From assembly GCF_034627025.1 (NCBI RefSeq), contig NZ_CP141048.1:4850001-4914000 (forward strand): a stretch of DNA of 64,000 nucleotides. The letters run 5' to 3'. The notes under the pieces were generated by a model, which was not told the DNA's origin, made no database searches, and saw only the letters and a list, made by a program, of their open reading frames with translations. Positions 36,381-44,593 of the stretch are shown piece after piece; within the stretch, counting starts at the first letter, position 1; the number at the start of each line of letters is the position of its first letter. Source of the DNA: Microvirga lotononidis. GTDB lineage: Bacteria; Pseudomonadota; Alphaproteobacteria; Rhizobiales; Beijerinckiaceae. The position numbers were made by a program, and so were the translations under genes.

Positions 36381-37625
36381 CTAGGGCGCAGACGGACGAA
36401 GCGCAGCCATCACCTCGTCGGCCGCCCGCATCCCGCTCTGATAGGCGCCGTGGGCGGTCGAGAAGTCGTGAGTCTCGGTTGCCTCGCCGGCGAAGAACAG
36501 ACGGCCGTCGAAGGGGCGGGCCAAGGTGACACGCGCTTCCGCCTTTCCCGGAAGAGCATAGCTATAGCCGCCCCCGATGTGATCCATCCGGCTCCAGGTC
36601 GAGACGACCAAGGGTCGAAGGCTGCGTCGGACGTTCGAACCAAACAGGGCCGCAAGCTCGTCGATGGCATAGGCGAAACCAGCGGCGGGCCCGTGTGCAG
36701 CTAGCGCCTCGGCGCCCTCCCCGCCGAAGAAGCCCTCGATCACGGGACGGCCGAAGGGTCGAATGTAATAGGAGCCCGTGCTTGGCTTGCGCGGATCACC
36801 GATCACATGGGTCTCCGGTTCGAAGGGATTGTCACCGACGATCTCCAGGAACAGCTTCTCGTTGCGACCGAGCGGAAGGCTGGCGGCGGCATGGCGCCAA
36901 TCGTCGAGTTCGGCTGGAAGCCTGATGAACCCTCCGGTGAGCACGGCCGTCGAGACGGTGATGATCACGGTCCGAGCGGTGATGCGGCCGGCTCTCGTCG
37001 CGATACTCACCCTGGCGGCATCAAAGCCGATGGCCTCGACCGGGGTGGCAAGGCGCAGCGCGACGCCGGGCGGCAGGCTGGACGAGACAAGGGCGCCGTA
37101 TCCGGCCGGCACTCTCCAGTTGTTCCTCGTCGAAGCCGTGTCGTAGGCGAGATAATCCGCGATCGATAGCTGCTCGAGGCCGACGCCGCTGATGTAGCCG
37201 CTCATCGCCTGGAGATAGGCGTTCCACCTCCCGCCCGGCTCCAGCGCATCGGCGGCACAGTCGCTCCGGGGTGGATCCGACAGCAAGCGCCCATGCCATG
37301 CGGCGTAGGCATCGTCGGAGGCATCCTGGTCTCCGGGCGGGAAGCCGAGGTCGCGATATTGCTGATTCCAGGCCGGCCTGCGGCGCTCGACGGCGAAGCC
37401 GGACGCCTCTGCGATGTCCACCCAAGGATTGCGATCCGCCGAATGGAGCCACCCGCAACCGAGATCGAGCGCGTGCCCGGCCACGTTGACCGTGTCGGCC
37501 CGGCCTCCGATCCGCGGCGAGGCTTCGAGCAGCAAGGTGGACAGGCTGCTGGCTGTCAGACGCAGCGCAGCGGCAATGCCTGCGGCCCCACCGCCGACGA
37601 TGATGACGTCCCAATCATTACTCAT
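36381..37625 (-). CDS. FAD-dependent amine oxidase (flavin monoamine oxidase family)
   Basis: A 414-residue flavoprotein. The dinucleotide motif VIIVGGGAAGIAAALRL is at the N-terminus, followed by EASPRIGGRADT, which binds FAD. The C-terminal RLFFAGEATETHDFSTAHGAY closes the FAD site and the GYSYALPG segment is typical of the family. No covalent-flavin cysteine is obvious. Amine substrate unknown. It is immediately upstream of the SDR on the same strand, but a repeat separates them. Confidence 0.88.
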   Translation of the reverse strand: MSNDWDVIIVGGGAAGIAAALRLTASSLSTLLLEASPRIGGRADTVNVAGHALDLGCGWLHSADRNPWVDIAEASGFAVERRRPAWNQQYRDLGFPPGDQDASDDAYAAWHGRLLSDPPRSDCAADALEPGGRWNAYLQAMSGYISGVGLEQLSIADYLAYDTASTRNNWRVPAGYGALVSSSLPPGVALRLATPVEAIGFDAARVSIATRAGRITARTVIITVSTAVLTGGFIRLPAELDDWRHAAASLPLGRNEKLFLEIVGDNPFEPETHVIGDPRKPSTGSYYIRPFGRPVIEGFFGGEGAEALAAHGPAAGFAYAIDELAALFGSNVRRSLRPLVVSTWSRMDHIGGGYSYALPGKAEARVTLARPFDGRLFFAGEATETHDFSTAHGAYQSGMRAADEVMAALRPSAP

Positions 37626-38129
37626 ACAGTCCGTCCATTCGGCCCCGTTCGGGATCCACTACACACCAGTTTGCGCATCGACAATCGAGCCACGGCGGCC
37701 CCTCCCAGGGTTACCGAGGATCGGTTGGCTGTCGCAACTGGAACAACCAAATACAATAGAGTTCTGATCCACTTGCGATGAGACGTGCAGATCGCACGTT
37801 GCCAAGACCCGGTCTCTCTTGATGGATTCGAGTCCGGGCCGGACGCATCGATCCCCACAGCCTGCGCCTTTTCCTGGTGACCGAGAAGGAGCACATCGCG
37901 ACCTCGAGCAAGTGCTCGGCGCCCCGCTTCTCACCACAGGGGTCGGAGGGATCCTGGCTCCCGAGCTCAGCGCGATCAGCCGATACCGAGAACGGCAACT
38001 ATCTCTTCACCCTTTTGTCACTACACTCTACTCATAGCCAGCTCACGCGAAACCTCGGCATTAGGCCTAGTATTGCTTGGTAGAACTACGCTATAGTGCC
38101 GACGAGGTAATCCCTAGGAAGGTATCGCC
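37626..38129. other. Intergenic stretch without recognised gene
   Basis: Open frames in both directions lack ribosome-binding sites and recognisable motifs. The last 100 bases are AT-richer and include TAGGCCTAGTATTGCTTGG before the small membrane gene. The AAGGAAGG-like site at 38113-38120 belongs to that gene. Nothing else is supported. Confidence 0.4.
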
Positions 38130-38363
38130 ATGGCGATCGTCTACCCCGTAATGGCTTTGATTGGCGGTCTCGTCAGTTGCGTCCTGCTGTGGCCTTACGG
38201 CGCCACCGTTGCACTGCTCAGCATGCCTTTCGCCGGGAGCCTTCTTGCCCTCGCCGCTGCGTTCATGATCTATAGGCGGACCACGGGCGAAACCGGCCAA
38301 GGCCGTGATCGCGCCGTGACCATGGATCGGACCCGGACCTTGCGGACGACGGAAAGCCGCTGA
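38130..38363 (+). CDS. Small two-helix membrane protein
   Basis: A 77-residue protein with two hydrophobic segments (VYPVMALIGGLVSCVLLW and VALLSMPFAGSLLALAAAFMIY) and a basic tail RRTTGETGQGRDRA. AGGAAGG lies 8 bases before the ATG. No family recognised. It is alone between two gene-poor stretches. Confidence 0.6.
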   Translation: MAIVYPVMALIGGLVSCVLLWPYGATVALLSMPFAGSLLALAAAFMIYRRTTGETGQGRDRAVTMDRTRTLRTTESR

Positions 38364-38730
38364 CAAGCCCAATCGGCCGGGGCCCTCTTCTTTTCTCCGA
38401 CAGACCGGCGTGCGCGTCATCCAATCGGCACGCGTGACATCCTTTCCCATTTTCCCTGGCGTACGGGCAACGGGGCCATGTTCCGAGCCGGCATGGTCGC
38501 CTGCCGGATGGCACGGTCAAAACGCCGGAGGCCTGGGTCGGCGCGGCGTTCGCCATGACCCTGCCCCGTGAGAAGGGAAGCCTGCCGACCGCGCCAGCTC
38601 AGGACCGACCCTTGCGTCTCATTATTATGGTTTCTTAACCCTGCTGGACCGTATAACTCCTATTCGATCCTTCCTGCCATGGTTCCGCCCCCATGGCGCG
38701 GCAGGCAGGAAGCATGACAGGACCCGGTGC
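38364..38730. other. Intergenic stretch with a hairpin before the PG-binding gene
   Basis: No gene is supported. Near 38671-38713, CTTCCTGCC and GGCAGGAAG pair across about 25 bases, forming a hairpin some 20 bases before the next start. It could influence expression or be the terminator of a short transcript. Confidence 0.4.
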
Positions 38731-39309
38731 GTGATGATGAACCGTCTGACGATCGCCATAGCCGTGGCCGGGTGGGCTCTCTACGGCTTCTCGGTCCTGA
38801 TGCCCCGTTCATCCGGCGCTGATCCCCAGGCCGAGATCGCGCGACTGCGCCAAGTCGCCGAAACGGCCGGTGCCGACCGTGATGCGCTCGCCGCCGAGCT
38901 GGTGCGTTTCAAGGAGGGGAACCGGGACCTGCAGCATGTCCAGAACCGGATTGCCGCCACCACGCAGGAGTTGAAGCACCTGGAATATCTCCGTTCCAGG
39001 ATCAGCGGCGAAATCGACGTGATGCGGCCACAACCGTCGAAGGCCCCCTCCCAAGCCGTCGCTCCACCCGAGAGTTCCATTCTTTCGGACGCAGCCGGCG
39101 CGGGTCCCTCGAAGGACGAGATCGGCTACGCGCAACAGGCGCTGACGGCACTGGGCTTCGGCCCCTTGAAAGCCGACGGGGTCTTCGGCCCGGGCACGCG
39201 CCGCGCGGTCGAGGCCTTCCAGCAGGCCCGCGGGCTCCCCGTCACGGGAAAGCTCGAGGCCGCGACCCTCCGGGCCATTCAAAACAGCCACGTGGCCGTG
39301 CAGCCTTGA
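38731..39309 (+). CDS. Membrane-anchored protein with coiled coil and peptidoglycan-binding domain
   Basis: A 192-residue protein. The N-terminal hydrophobic segment (LTIAIAVAGWALYGFSVLM) is followed by a coiled coil from about residue 32 to 97 (AEIARLRQVAETAGADRDAL), a Pro/Ala-rich linker, and a C-terminal PG_binding_1 domain (IGYAQQALTALGF, VFGPGTRRAVEAFQQARGL). It is probably anchored to the inner membrane and contacts peptidoglycan. Start codons GTG 38731, ATG 38734 and ATG 38737 are all possible. Confidence 0.82.
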   Translation: MMMNRLTIAIAVAGWALYGFSVLMPRSSGADPQAEIARLRQVAETAGADRDALAAELVRFKEGNRDLQHVQNRIAATTQELKHLEYLRSRISGEIDVMRPQPSKAPSQAVAPPESSILSDAAGAGPSKDEIGYAQQALTALGFGPLKADGVFGPGTRRAVEAFQQARGLPVTGKLEAATLRAIQNSHVAVQP

Positions 39310-39350
39310 TTGCGAGGCGGGTCCCGGCTCGTCGCCAGGACGACGCCTGA

Positions 39351-39671
39351 CTACCTGGATGTTTCGACGGACTTTGCCTGATCGCCGGGTGCGAGCCGGA
39401 GCCTCCGCTCCAGATCTTCGACCTGCCTGGCGACGGCATTGAGGTTCGTTCGGATCACGAAGAGGTCCGAGGCGGATATGCCGGACGCGCCGATCGTCGG
39501 CTTCAGATCCAGCTTCGGGTCGTCCCCCTGGCCCTTCGGCTTCGAGCCGCTCCCGGCAATCCAGCGCCAGACGGCGCGAAAGAGCCAAGCGATCAGGACA
39601 AACAGCGCCAGTCCCACCGCCACGACGATCCCCAGCGTCACGGCAACGCCGAGTTGATCACCCCCACCCAT
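39351..39671 (-). CDS. Small membrane protein with coiled-coil tail
   Basis: A 106-residue protein with one long membrane helix (VAVTLGIVVAVGLALFVLIA), a basic, Gly/Lys-rich linker, and a C-terminal coiled coil (ASDLFVIRTNLNAVARQVED). It converges with the peptidoglycan-binding gene. No family recognised. Confidence 0.65.
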   Translation of the reverse strand: MGGGDQLGVAVTLGIVVAVGLALFVLIAWLFRAVWRWIAGSGSKPKGQGDDPKLDLKPTIGASGISASDLFVIRTNLNAVARQVEDLERRLRLAPGDQAKSVETSR

Positions 39672-39701
39672 CGAATACCCCCAAAGTCAGCCGGAATCTC
39701 A

Positions 39702-39812
39702 TAGAGCATCGGACGTGAGTTCGATGTCACGTCCGATGCTCTAACTTTCTGGTTTGACGCATCTTTCCACGCAAAACCGGTTCCCACTTTTGCGTTCGAT
39801 GCTTTAGAGCAT
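39702..39812 (+). repeat. 105-bp two-hairpin repeat, copy 3
   Basis: Hairpin GAGCATCGGACGTGAG ... TCACGTCCGATGCTC, linker GACGCATCTTTCCACGC, hairpin CGCAAAACCGGTTCCCACTTTTGCG and the end GATGCTTTAGAGC. This is the most regular copy and can serve as reference. It lies upstream of the small membrane gene. Confidence 0.9.
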
Positions 39813-40203
39813 CGCTCCTGAAAGTGGAATGCTCTTTCCCCATGCTGCTCCGACCGGATCGGGATCCGCACCGGAAGCCGGACCCGGCCCGTCGGCCAGA
39901 GCACGATGAGGGGACCTTTCATCCTCTACTACTTTTGTGCAAGATCAGGACGCAGCTTTTCTGTTGCTGGACTGCCGAAGCCTGAATACTCTCCCCTCAC
40001 AAGAAAAAGGGCCGCAACAATGCGGCCCGAAGTTTAGGGAGGAAACGCCCAAGAAGGGCGAGCAGGACGGTGACGCCAATCACCGCGCTGCATTGCAATA
40101 AAGTACTGTGTGCCACAAAAAGCGGCAAGTATAAACGGGCAGCATCGCTGCCTTTTCTTTTTTCTGTATCCTATTAGTCACACTTCTGAACCCAGCCGCT
40201 GCG
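39813..40203. other. Gap with terminator; otherwise no feature
   Basis: No gene is supported. The region has an AT-richer end (40085-40190) and contains the terminator at 40003-40028, which belongs to the minus-strand secreted-protein gene. Confidence 0.45.
40003..40028 (-). terminator. Rho-independent terminator of the duplicated secreted protein
   Basis: On the minus strand GGGCCGCA and TGCGGCCC form a perfect 8-bp stem with a TTGT loop, followed by TTTTTCTT. It lies about 175 bases after the stop at 40204, leaving a long 3' untranslated region. Confidence 0.85.
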
Positions 40204-40647
40204 CTAGCGGATACACTCGATGGGGACGCGGACGTTGGAGCCTCCGATCAGGACGGTCCGGCAGGGCATGCCGTTGATGATCTGGACCTCGTTCGGCGTT
40301 GCATACGGGAACACCGCGTCCGGTGTGCCCGTCAGCGGGCGACCGCCGACCATCTGACCGCCTCCGTTCTCGATCCGAATGCTCCCGGTCGTGCCCGGCT
40401 CGAACGTCCCGGTCGGAACATGACCGGCACATTCCACGGGAACGCGGACGTTGGAGCCTCCGATCAGGACGGTCCGGCAGGGAACGCCGTTGATGATCTG
40501 AACCTCGTTCGCAGCCGCATAGGGGAACAGCGAGTTCGGCGTACCCTGTATGGGATTGGGCTCCGATTGCGCCTGTGCGGCTGCGAGCCCGACGATGGAC
40601 GCAATGCCTGCGACAGACAGGATCGTCAGCGTTCTCATGGCTCTCAT
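40204..40647 (-). CDS. Secreted protein with two tandem repeats
   Basis: A 147-residue protein with a signal peptide (cleavage near AAAQAQS). The mature part is two copies of a roughly 38-residue unit joined by a Gly-rich linker. Each unit has FPYA, NEVQIING, PCRTVLIGGSNVRVP and VEC or IEC, so each has one pair of cysteines. The start at 40647 is supported by GGAGAGGAGG. The near identity of the repeats, also at the DNA level, suggests recent duplication or gene conversion. No family recognised. Confidence 0.78.
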   Translation of the reverse strand: MRAMRTLTILSVAGIASIVGLAAAQAQSEPNPIQGTPNSLFPYAAANEVQIINGVPCRTVLIGGSNVRVPVECAGHVPTGTFEPGTTGSIRIENGGGQMVGGRPLTGTPDAVFPYATPNEVQIINGMPCRTVLIGGSNVRVPIECIR

Positions 40648-41237
40648 GGAGGCCTCCTCTCCGCAGACCGGGAAATGCAGCATGCAAGAGGCGCTGCGGA
40701 TGCCCCTGTTGCACGAGGTCGACGAGTGTCATCCGCCGGGACGACGGCAGGCGCCAGAGCTTCACACGGGGCGAAACCATCAAGCCTGGGGTCACGCGCG
40801 GCGTCGCGGCTTCCAGCTGAACCTGACGATGAGGCAGCCCACCAACTCGCCTCTCTCCGACGCTCGTCCGGCAATGCCGATCCGACCGTCGTCGAGAACA
40901 GAACACGAGAGTCGATCGGCGCAGGCATCGATCAAGCGTCAGGTGGATACGCAGCGCGAATCCTAATCGGACCTCTCCGCGCTGCTTGATCGGTTGAGCC
41001 ATTCACTTACCAAATCGGGACAATGCCGGTTCAGCCCGGACATCGGGCCTTGAAGGCATGACATCCTGAAAGGATGCATGTCGAAAGCGATATGTCCGGT
41101 TTTTGCGGAAGCCCAGGATTCTCGTGCCCACGAATACCTACAAAGGGCTAGTCGACGGCCATCGCCTTGACGCCGGATGTTGCCTCGGCTGCTATGACAT
41201 GGCTGGGGACGAGTGATCGGCAATCCAAGGGGGAACG
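40648..41237. other. 590-base stretch without recognised gene
   Basis: Open frames occur on both strands, but none has a convincing ribosome-binding site plus family signature. This is the divergent promoter region between the duplicated secreted protein and the outer-membrane protein. I see no repeat or RNA. Confidence 0.4.
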
Positions 41238-42134
41238 ATGCGTTACCTTCCGCAACGTCTGTCCTGTGGCCCTATGGTTGCGGCCGGCCTGGTCTTCGGA
41301 GGCGCGAGCAGCACGCTTGCCGCGGATTTGGGTCCTCCCCCTGCTCCCGTGGTCGAGGCCCCTGCTCTGCCCAGCTGGACCTATCGCTTCACGCCTTACG
41401 GCTGGCTGCTGGCGTTGAACGGCACCGAGACGATCCGCGGCAGGTCCGTGAAAGTCGATGCCAGCTTCGCCGATATCGTCAAGGCCTCGGACACGCTCGT
41501 GGCGCTGATGGGAGACTTCGAAGCCCGCAACGGCCCGGTCTCTCTTTTTACCAATGCGGTCTGGGCCAATATCGGCGTGGACGGCAACAGAATAAGAAGC
41601 CGCTCCTTGGCACCTGGCGTGACCGGCGCTCTCGCTACGTCCCTGAGCCTCGATATCGACATGGCCATCATCGAAGCCGGCGCCGCCTACGAGGTCTACC
41701 GCTCCGGGCCGCTGGCCTTCGACCTGCTCGCGGGGGCAAGATACTGGCACCAGTCGGCGGATCTCTCGTTGGCCGTCACGGGTGCCGTCTCGACGGCCGA
41801 TCTCGACGTGGTGGGTTCCCGCGCGCTTGCTCATTCGGGTTCGGTCGACTGGGTCGATCCCATGATCGGCGGACGCATCCGCTACACCGTCTCTCCGGGT
41901 CATGAGCTCCTGCTGCGCGGCGACATCGGCGGGTTCGGCCTCGGGAGCGACTTCTCCTGGCAGGCCATCGGAGCCTATGGATTCGAGCTCGGCACCTATC
42001 AGGGCGTGACGTTCTCGGGCGTCGTCGGATACCGCGCGCTCTACGTGGACTACAGCCAGGGCGAGGGGCGGCAGCGCTACCAGTACGACATGCTCCAGCA
42101 CGGGCCGGTGCTCGGCATCAGTGCGAGATTCTGA
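41238..42134 (+). CDS. Outer-membrane beta-barrel protein
   Basis: A 298-residue protein with a signal peptide ending near STLAADLG, a short Pro-rich segment, then alternating amphipathic strands. The C-terminus ends in aromatic Phe (GPVLGISARF), typical of BAM-inserted barrels. Several Gly/aromatic-rich strand pairs (YRFTPYGWLLAL, DLLAGARYWHQ) support a small barrel. Function unknown. The Crp/Fnr gene and a small secreted gene follow. Confidence 0.8.
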   Translation: MRYLPQRLSCGPMVAAGLVFGGASSTLAADLGPPPAPVVEAPALPSWTYRFTPYGWLLALNGTETIRGRSVKVDASFADIVKASDTLVALMGDFEARNGPVSLFTNAVWANIGVDGNRIRSRSLAPGVTGALATSLSLDIDMAIIEAGAAYEVYRSGPLAFDLLAGARYWHQSADLSLAVTGAVSTADLDVVGSRALAHSGSVDWVDPMIGGRIRYTVSPGHELLLRGDIGGFGLGSDFSWQAIGAYGFELGTYQGVTFSGVVGYRALYVDYSQGEGRQRYQYDMLQHGPVLGISARF

Positions 42135-42220
42135 ACGCTTTCGAAGCCTGTCCCGTTCGGTCAAGCAATGCCGTCGGAGCGGTGGCAAACTTTCCTGAAA
42201 TCGCCTGAGAGCAGGAGAGA

Positions 42221-42487
42221 ATGATGCGACCTCTCGTTTTGCCCGTTATGCTCGCCGGCCTCCTGGCCGCATCGTCGGTTTCCGCCCAGGGGCAGAACCC
42301 CCGCCAGCCGCCGGTGCGCAACGGCGAGGTCGTGGTGCCGTCGGAGAACACTCTGGAGCGGGATGCGGTGACGCAGCCCCGCAACGACTTCTCGACGAAC
42401 GACGCGAAGGCGACCAGGCAGATGGATCGTCAGAACCAGCGAATCGACAAGCTGATCGAGAAAGGCATCTGCTCGAACTGCAGATGA
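42221..42487 (+). CDS. Small secreted protein, unknown
   Basis: An 88-residue protein with a signal peptide (VLPVMLAGLLAASSVSAQ) and a hydrophilic mature part ending with two cysteines (GICSNCR). The middle is charged and probably helical (AKATRQMDRQNQRIDKL). A good AGGAGAG site precedes the ATG. It lies 86 bases after the outer-membrane gene on the same strand and may be co-expressed. Confidence 0.68.
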   Translation: MMRPLVLPVMLAGLLAASSVSAQGQNPRQPPVRNGEVVVPSENTLERDAVTQPRNDFSTNDAKATRQMDRQNQRIDKLIEKGICSNCR

Positions 42488-42661
42488 ATGCGCGTCGCCG
42501 TGAGGTGGAGCGCCGACCATCATGGCGACGCCGGTGATGCGGGATGATCGGTTGCCGGCGTCTCTGCATTTGCCTCGAGAAGAGCTGATGAGAGGCCTTA
42601 ACGAGCAATCATCCACCTGAGGATCAAAAGCGGCGCGTCTCCGGATGCCGGATGTGGTAAG

Positions 42662-43417
42662 ATGTCTCGGTTCGGGACAGGACCATTCGCAATGGCTCAG
42701 GTTCAGATGGACAATCCGCATTGTGGAAATCGGCTCCTGGCCGCTCTCGACGATGAGGATTTCGCCTATCTGGAACCGCATCTGACGCTGGTCGATCTCC
42801 ATCGAGGCCAGGTGGTCTACGAGGCCGGCCAGAGGCTCGACTATACATACTTCCCCCACACCGCCGTCATCTCTCTCGTGACGGTGATGCTCGACGGGAA
42901 GTCCGCCGAGATGGCGACGTTCGGATGCGAATCCATCGTCGGTCTCGTCAGCGCCTTCATCTCCCGCGACTCTTTCGGCCGCTATATCGTGCAGATCGGC
43001 GGAACGGCCTCCCGTGTCGATCTCGACCGGATGCACGACGCCTTCAGGACAAGGCCTAAGGTCCAGCAGCTCCTCTTGCGCTTCACCGAGGCACTACTGG
43101 CGCAGACCCTGCAGAGTGTCGCCTGCAACGCCACACACAGCGTCGAAGCGCGCTGTTGCCGCTGGATCCTCAACACGCGTGACCGCTGGGCATCCGATGA
43201 CATCCCTTTGACGCATGAATTCCTTTCGGAAATGCTCGGCGTCCAGCGCTCGAGCGTCAGCGCCGTCACCCGCGCCCTCCACGAGGCCGGTCTCATCAAT
43301 CAGAGCAGAGGCGTGATCACGATCATCGATCGAAGTGGTCTCGAGGAGATGGCCTGCGAATGTTACGAGATCATCCGCCGAAAATTTTCACAGCTCCTGC
43401 CGCCGACGAATCCATGA
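42662..43417 (+). CDS. Crp/Fnr-family transcriptional regulator
   Basis: A 251-residue regulator with a cyclic-nucleotide-binding-like domain (residues about 25-145) and a C-terminal winged helix with the recognition region LTHEFLSEMLGVQRSSVSAVTRALHEAGLI split over about 30 residues. The cysteine spacing of oxygen-sensing Fnr is absent, so it is probably not an Fe-S Fnr. The subgroup (NRLLAALDDEDFAYLEPHL) is common in Rhizobiales and little studied. The start at 42662 is uncertain; ATG 42692 (MAQVQMD) is equally possible. Confidence 0.85.
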   Translation: MSRFGTGPFAMAQVQMDNPHCGNRLLAALDDEDFAYLEPHLTLVDLHRGQVVYEAGQRLDYTYFPHTAVISLVTVMLDGKSAEMATFGCESIVGLVSAFISRDSFGRYIVQIGGTASRVDLDRMHDAFRTRPKVQQLLLRFTEALLAQTLQSVACNATHSVEARCCRWILNTRDRWASDDIPLTHEFLSEMLGVQRSSVSAVTRALHEAGLINQSRGVITIIDRSGLEEMACECYEIIRRKFSQLLPPTNP

Positions 43418-43689
43418 TTTCATGGAATGTGAGAGGTTGACTTGCCGGGAGGCTGCCACAGGTAAGTCATCCTGGGTCGCCCTGAACGAGCTATGTCTTG
43501 ATCAAGCGCATGCCACATCGCAACGCCCTGCCCGGTCATGTCATCGACAAGGGCCTGATCGCCACGGCCGTAACAGCCGCACTGGCGGCGTTTCTCCTGT
43601 GCTGCCAGCTTCCATGATACATATTGTCGGAACGATCTAAGGCCGGTTCAGACAGCCCCCGATAACGCCTTGCCACTGACTGCGGAGGA

Positions 43690-43920
43690 TCATCCGATCT
43701 CTGAGCACGGAATGATCAGGACGGGGCGAAGATCTTCGCCTACGATCTCGATCATGATCTCGCTGCTGTAATGCGGCAACATCCCTGCCCAGCTTTCCAG
43801 GAGCTTCTCGGCGACCTTCGCGGCCTCGATCTTGGCTGCCTGAAGATCCGGCAGCTCCATTCCACTCAGATCCTCTTCCGTGCAGAAATGGCTTTTCACA
43901 TCAATGTAATAGCGGGGCAC
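43690..43920 (-). CDS. DUF6894-like small protein
   Basis: A 76-residue protein beginning PRYYIDVKSHFCTEEDLSG, then MELPDLQAAKIEAAKVAEKL and a C-terminal IMIEIVGEDLRPVLIIP, the pattern of DUF6894-type proteins common in Rhizobiales. I use the GTG at 43920, which has a GAGGG site 8 bases upstream; an ATG at 43959 would add residues unlike the family. Function unknown. Confidence 0.72.
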   Translation of the reverse strand: MPRYYIDVKSHFCTEEDLSGMELPDLQAAKIEAAKVAEKLLESWAGMLPHYSSEIMIEIVGEDLRPVLIIPCSEIG

Positions 43921-44115
43921 GACGCATACCCTCGGGAACGCTGACCAGGATGGACGCACCCATCCTGGTATTCACCTATGTTAATCCACAAGAGCGGAAT
44001 TCCAAAATGCCTCGGAATCCCCGACCACTATTCTGGACAGGCCGTTCGGCGAAACTTTATGTCGCCACTCTGATTGTATAGACCTGCTGTTCCATCAAGC
44101 CCTTCAGGAGTTTCG

Positions 44116-44370
44116 ATGCTTTTGCCCTGGATGAAACTGGCGACCGACACCACGATGTTGGCCGTCGAATCCCAGCTCGTGATCTGGACCCGCCTCTCCC
44201 AAGCGGCCATGGGCCGAGGCTCCCACGCGGAAAACCTGCTGATGGTGACGGAGAAGGTCACCGCCTTTGCGGAAGCGGCTGCCACACTCGCGACGGGCGG
44301 ATCGGCCCATAAGGTCGTCAGGGGATACCGCCGGAAGGTGCGCGCCAATGTGAAGCGCCTGAAGCGATAA
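44116..44370 (+). CDS. Small helical protein with basic C-terminus
   Basis: An 84-residue protein beginning MLLPWMKLATDTTMLAVESQ, with predicted amphipathic helices and a basic end (YRRKVRANVKRLKR). The pattern LxxExxxVIxxR, then MVTEKVxAFxEAAxTLxTGG, resembles a common Rhizobiales family that is phasin-like in length and helicity. The start is set by CAGGAG upstream of 44116. Function unknown. Confidence 0.65.
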   Translation: MLLPWMKLATDTTMLAVESQLVIWTRLSQAAMGRGSHAENLLMVTEKVTAFAEAAATLATGGSAHKVVRGYRRKVRANVKRLKR

Positions 44371-44537
44371 GAACTCCGCAAGTCGAGCTTGACTGTAGAC
44401 CTACGTATTTCCCGCTATTTTCGATCCGGGAGCGCCCATCTATAGAACACCCCCATTGATGTGGTTAATTCAAAGACAACATTCACCAAGGATATATTTC
44501 ATATCTTCCGTGCCTGAGGGGGCCAGAGCATGGTTTT

Positions 44538-44582
44538 GAGCCGTGGTTCGATCGCGAGGTCGGACACGGCTCTTTCTTTTTC
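44538..44582 (+). terminator. Terminator-like hairpin before cobC 3' end
   Basis: GAGCCGTG and CACGGCTC form an 8-bp stem across a 19-base loop, followed by TTTCTTTTTC. It lies about 170 bases after the 84-residue helical protein and just before the cobC stop on the other strand. It could terminate that gene or an unannotated small RNA. Confidence 0.6.
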
Positions 44583-44593
44583 AAGCGTGGAAC

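Noticed and set aside
44116..44370. Calling the small helical protein a phasin
   Set aside because: It is shorter than known phasins and no polyhydroxyalkanoate genes are nearby; only the general helical character agrees.
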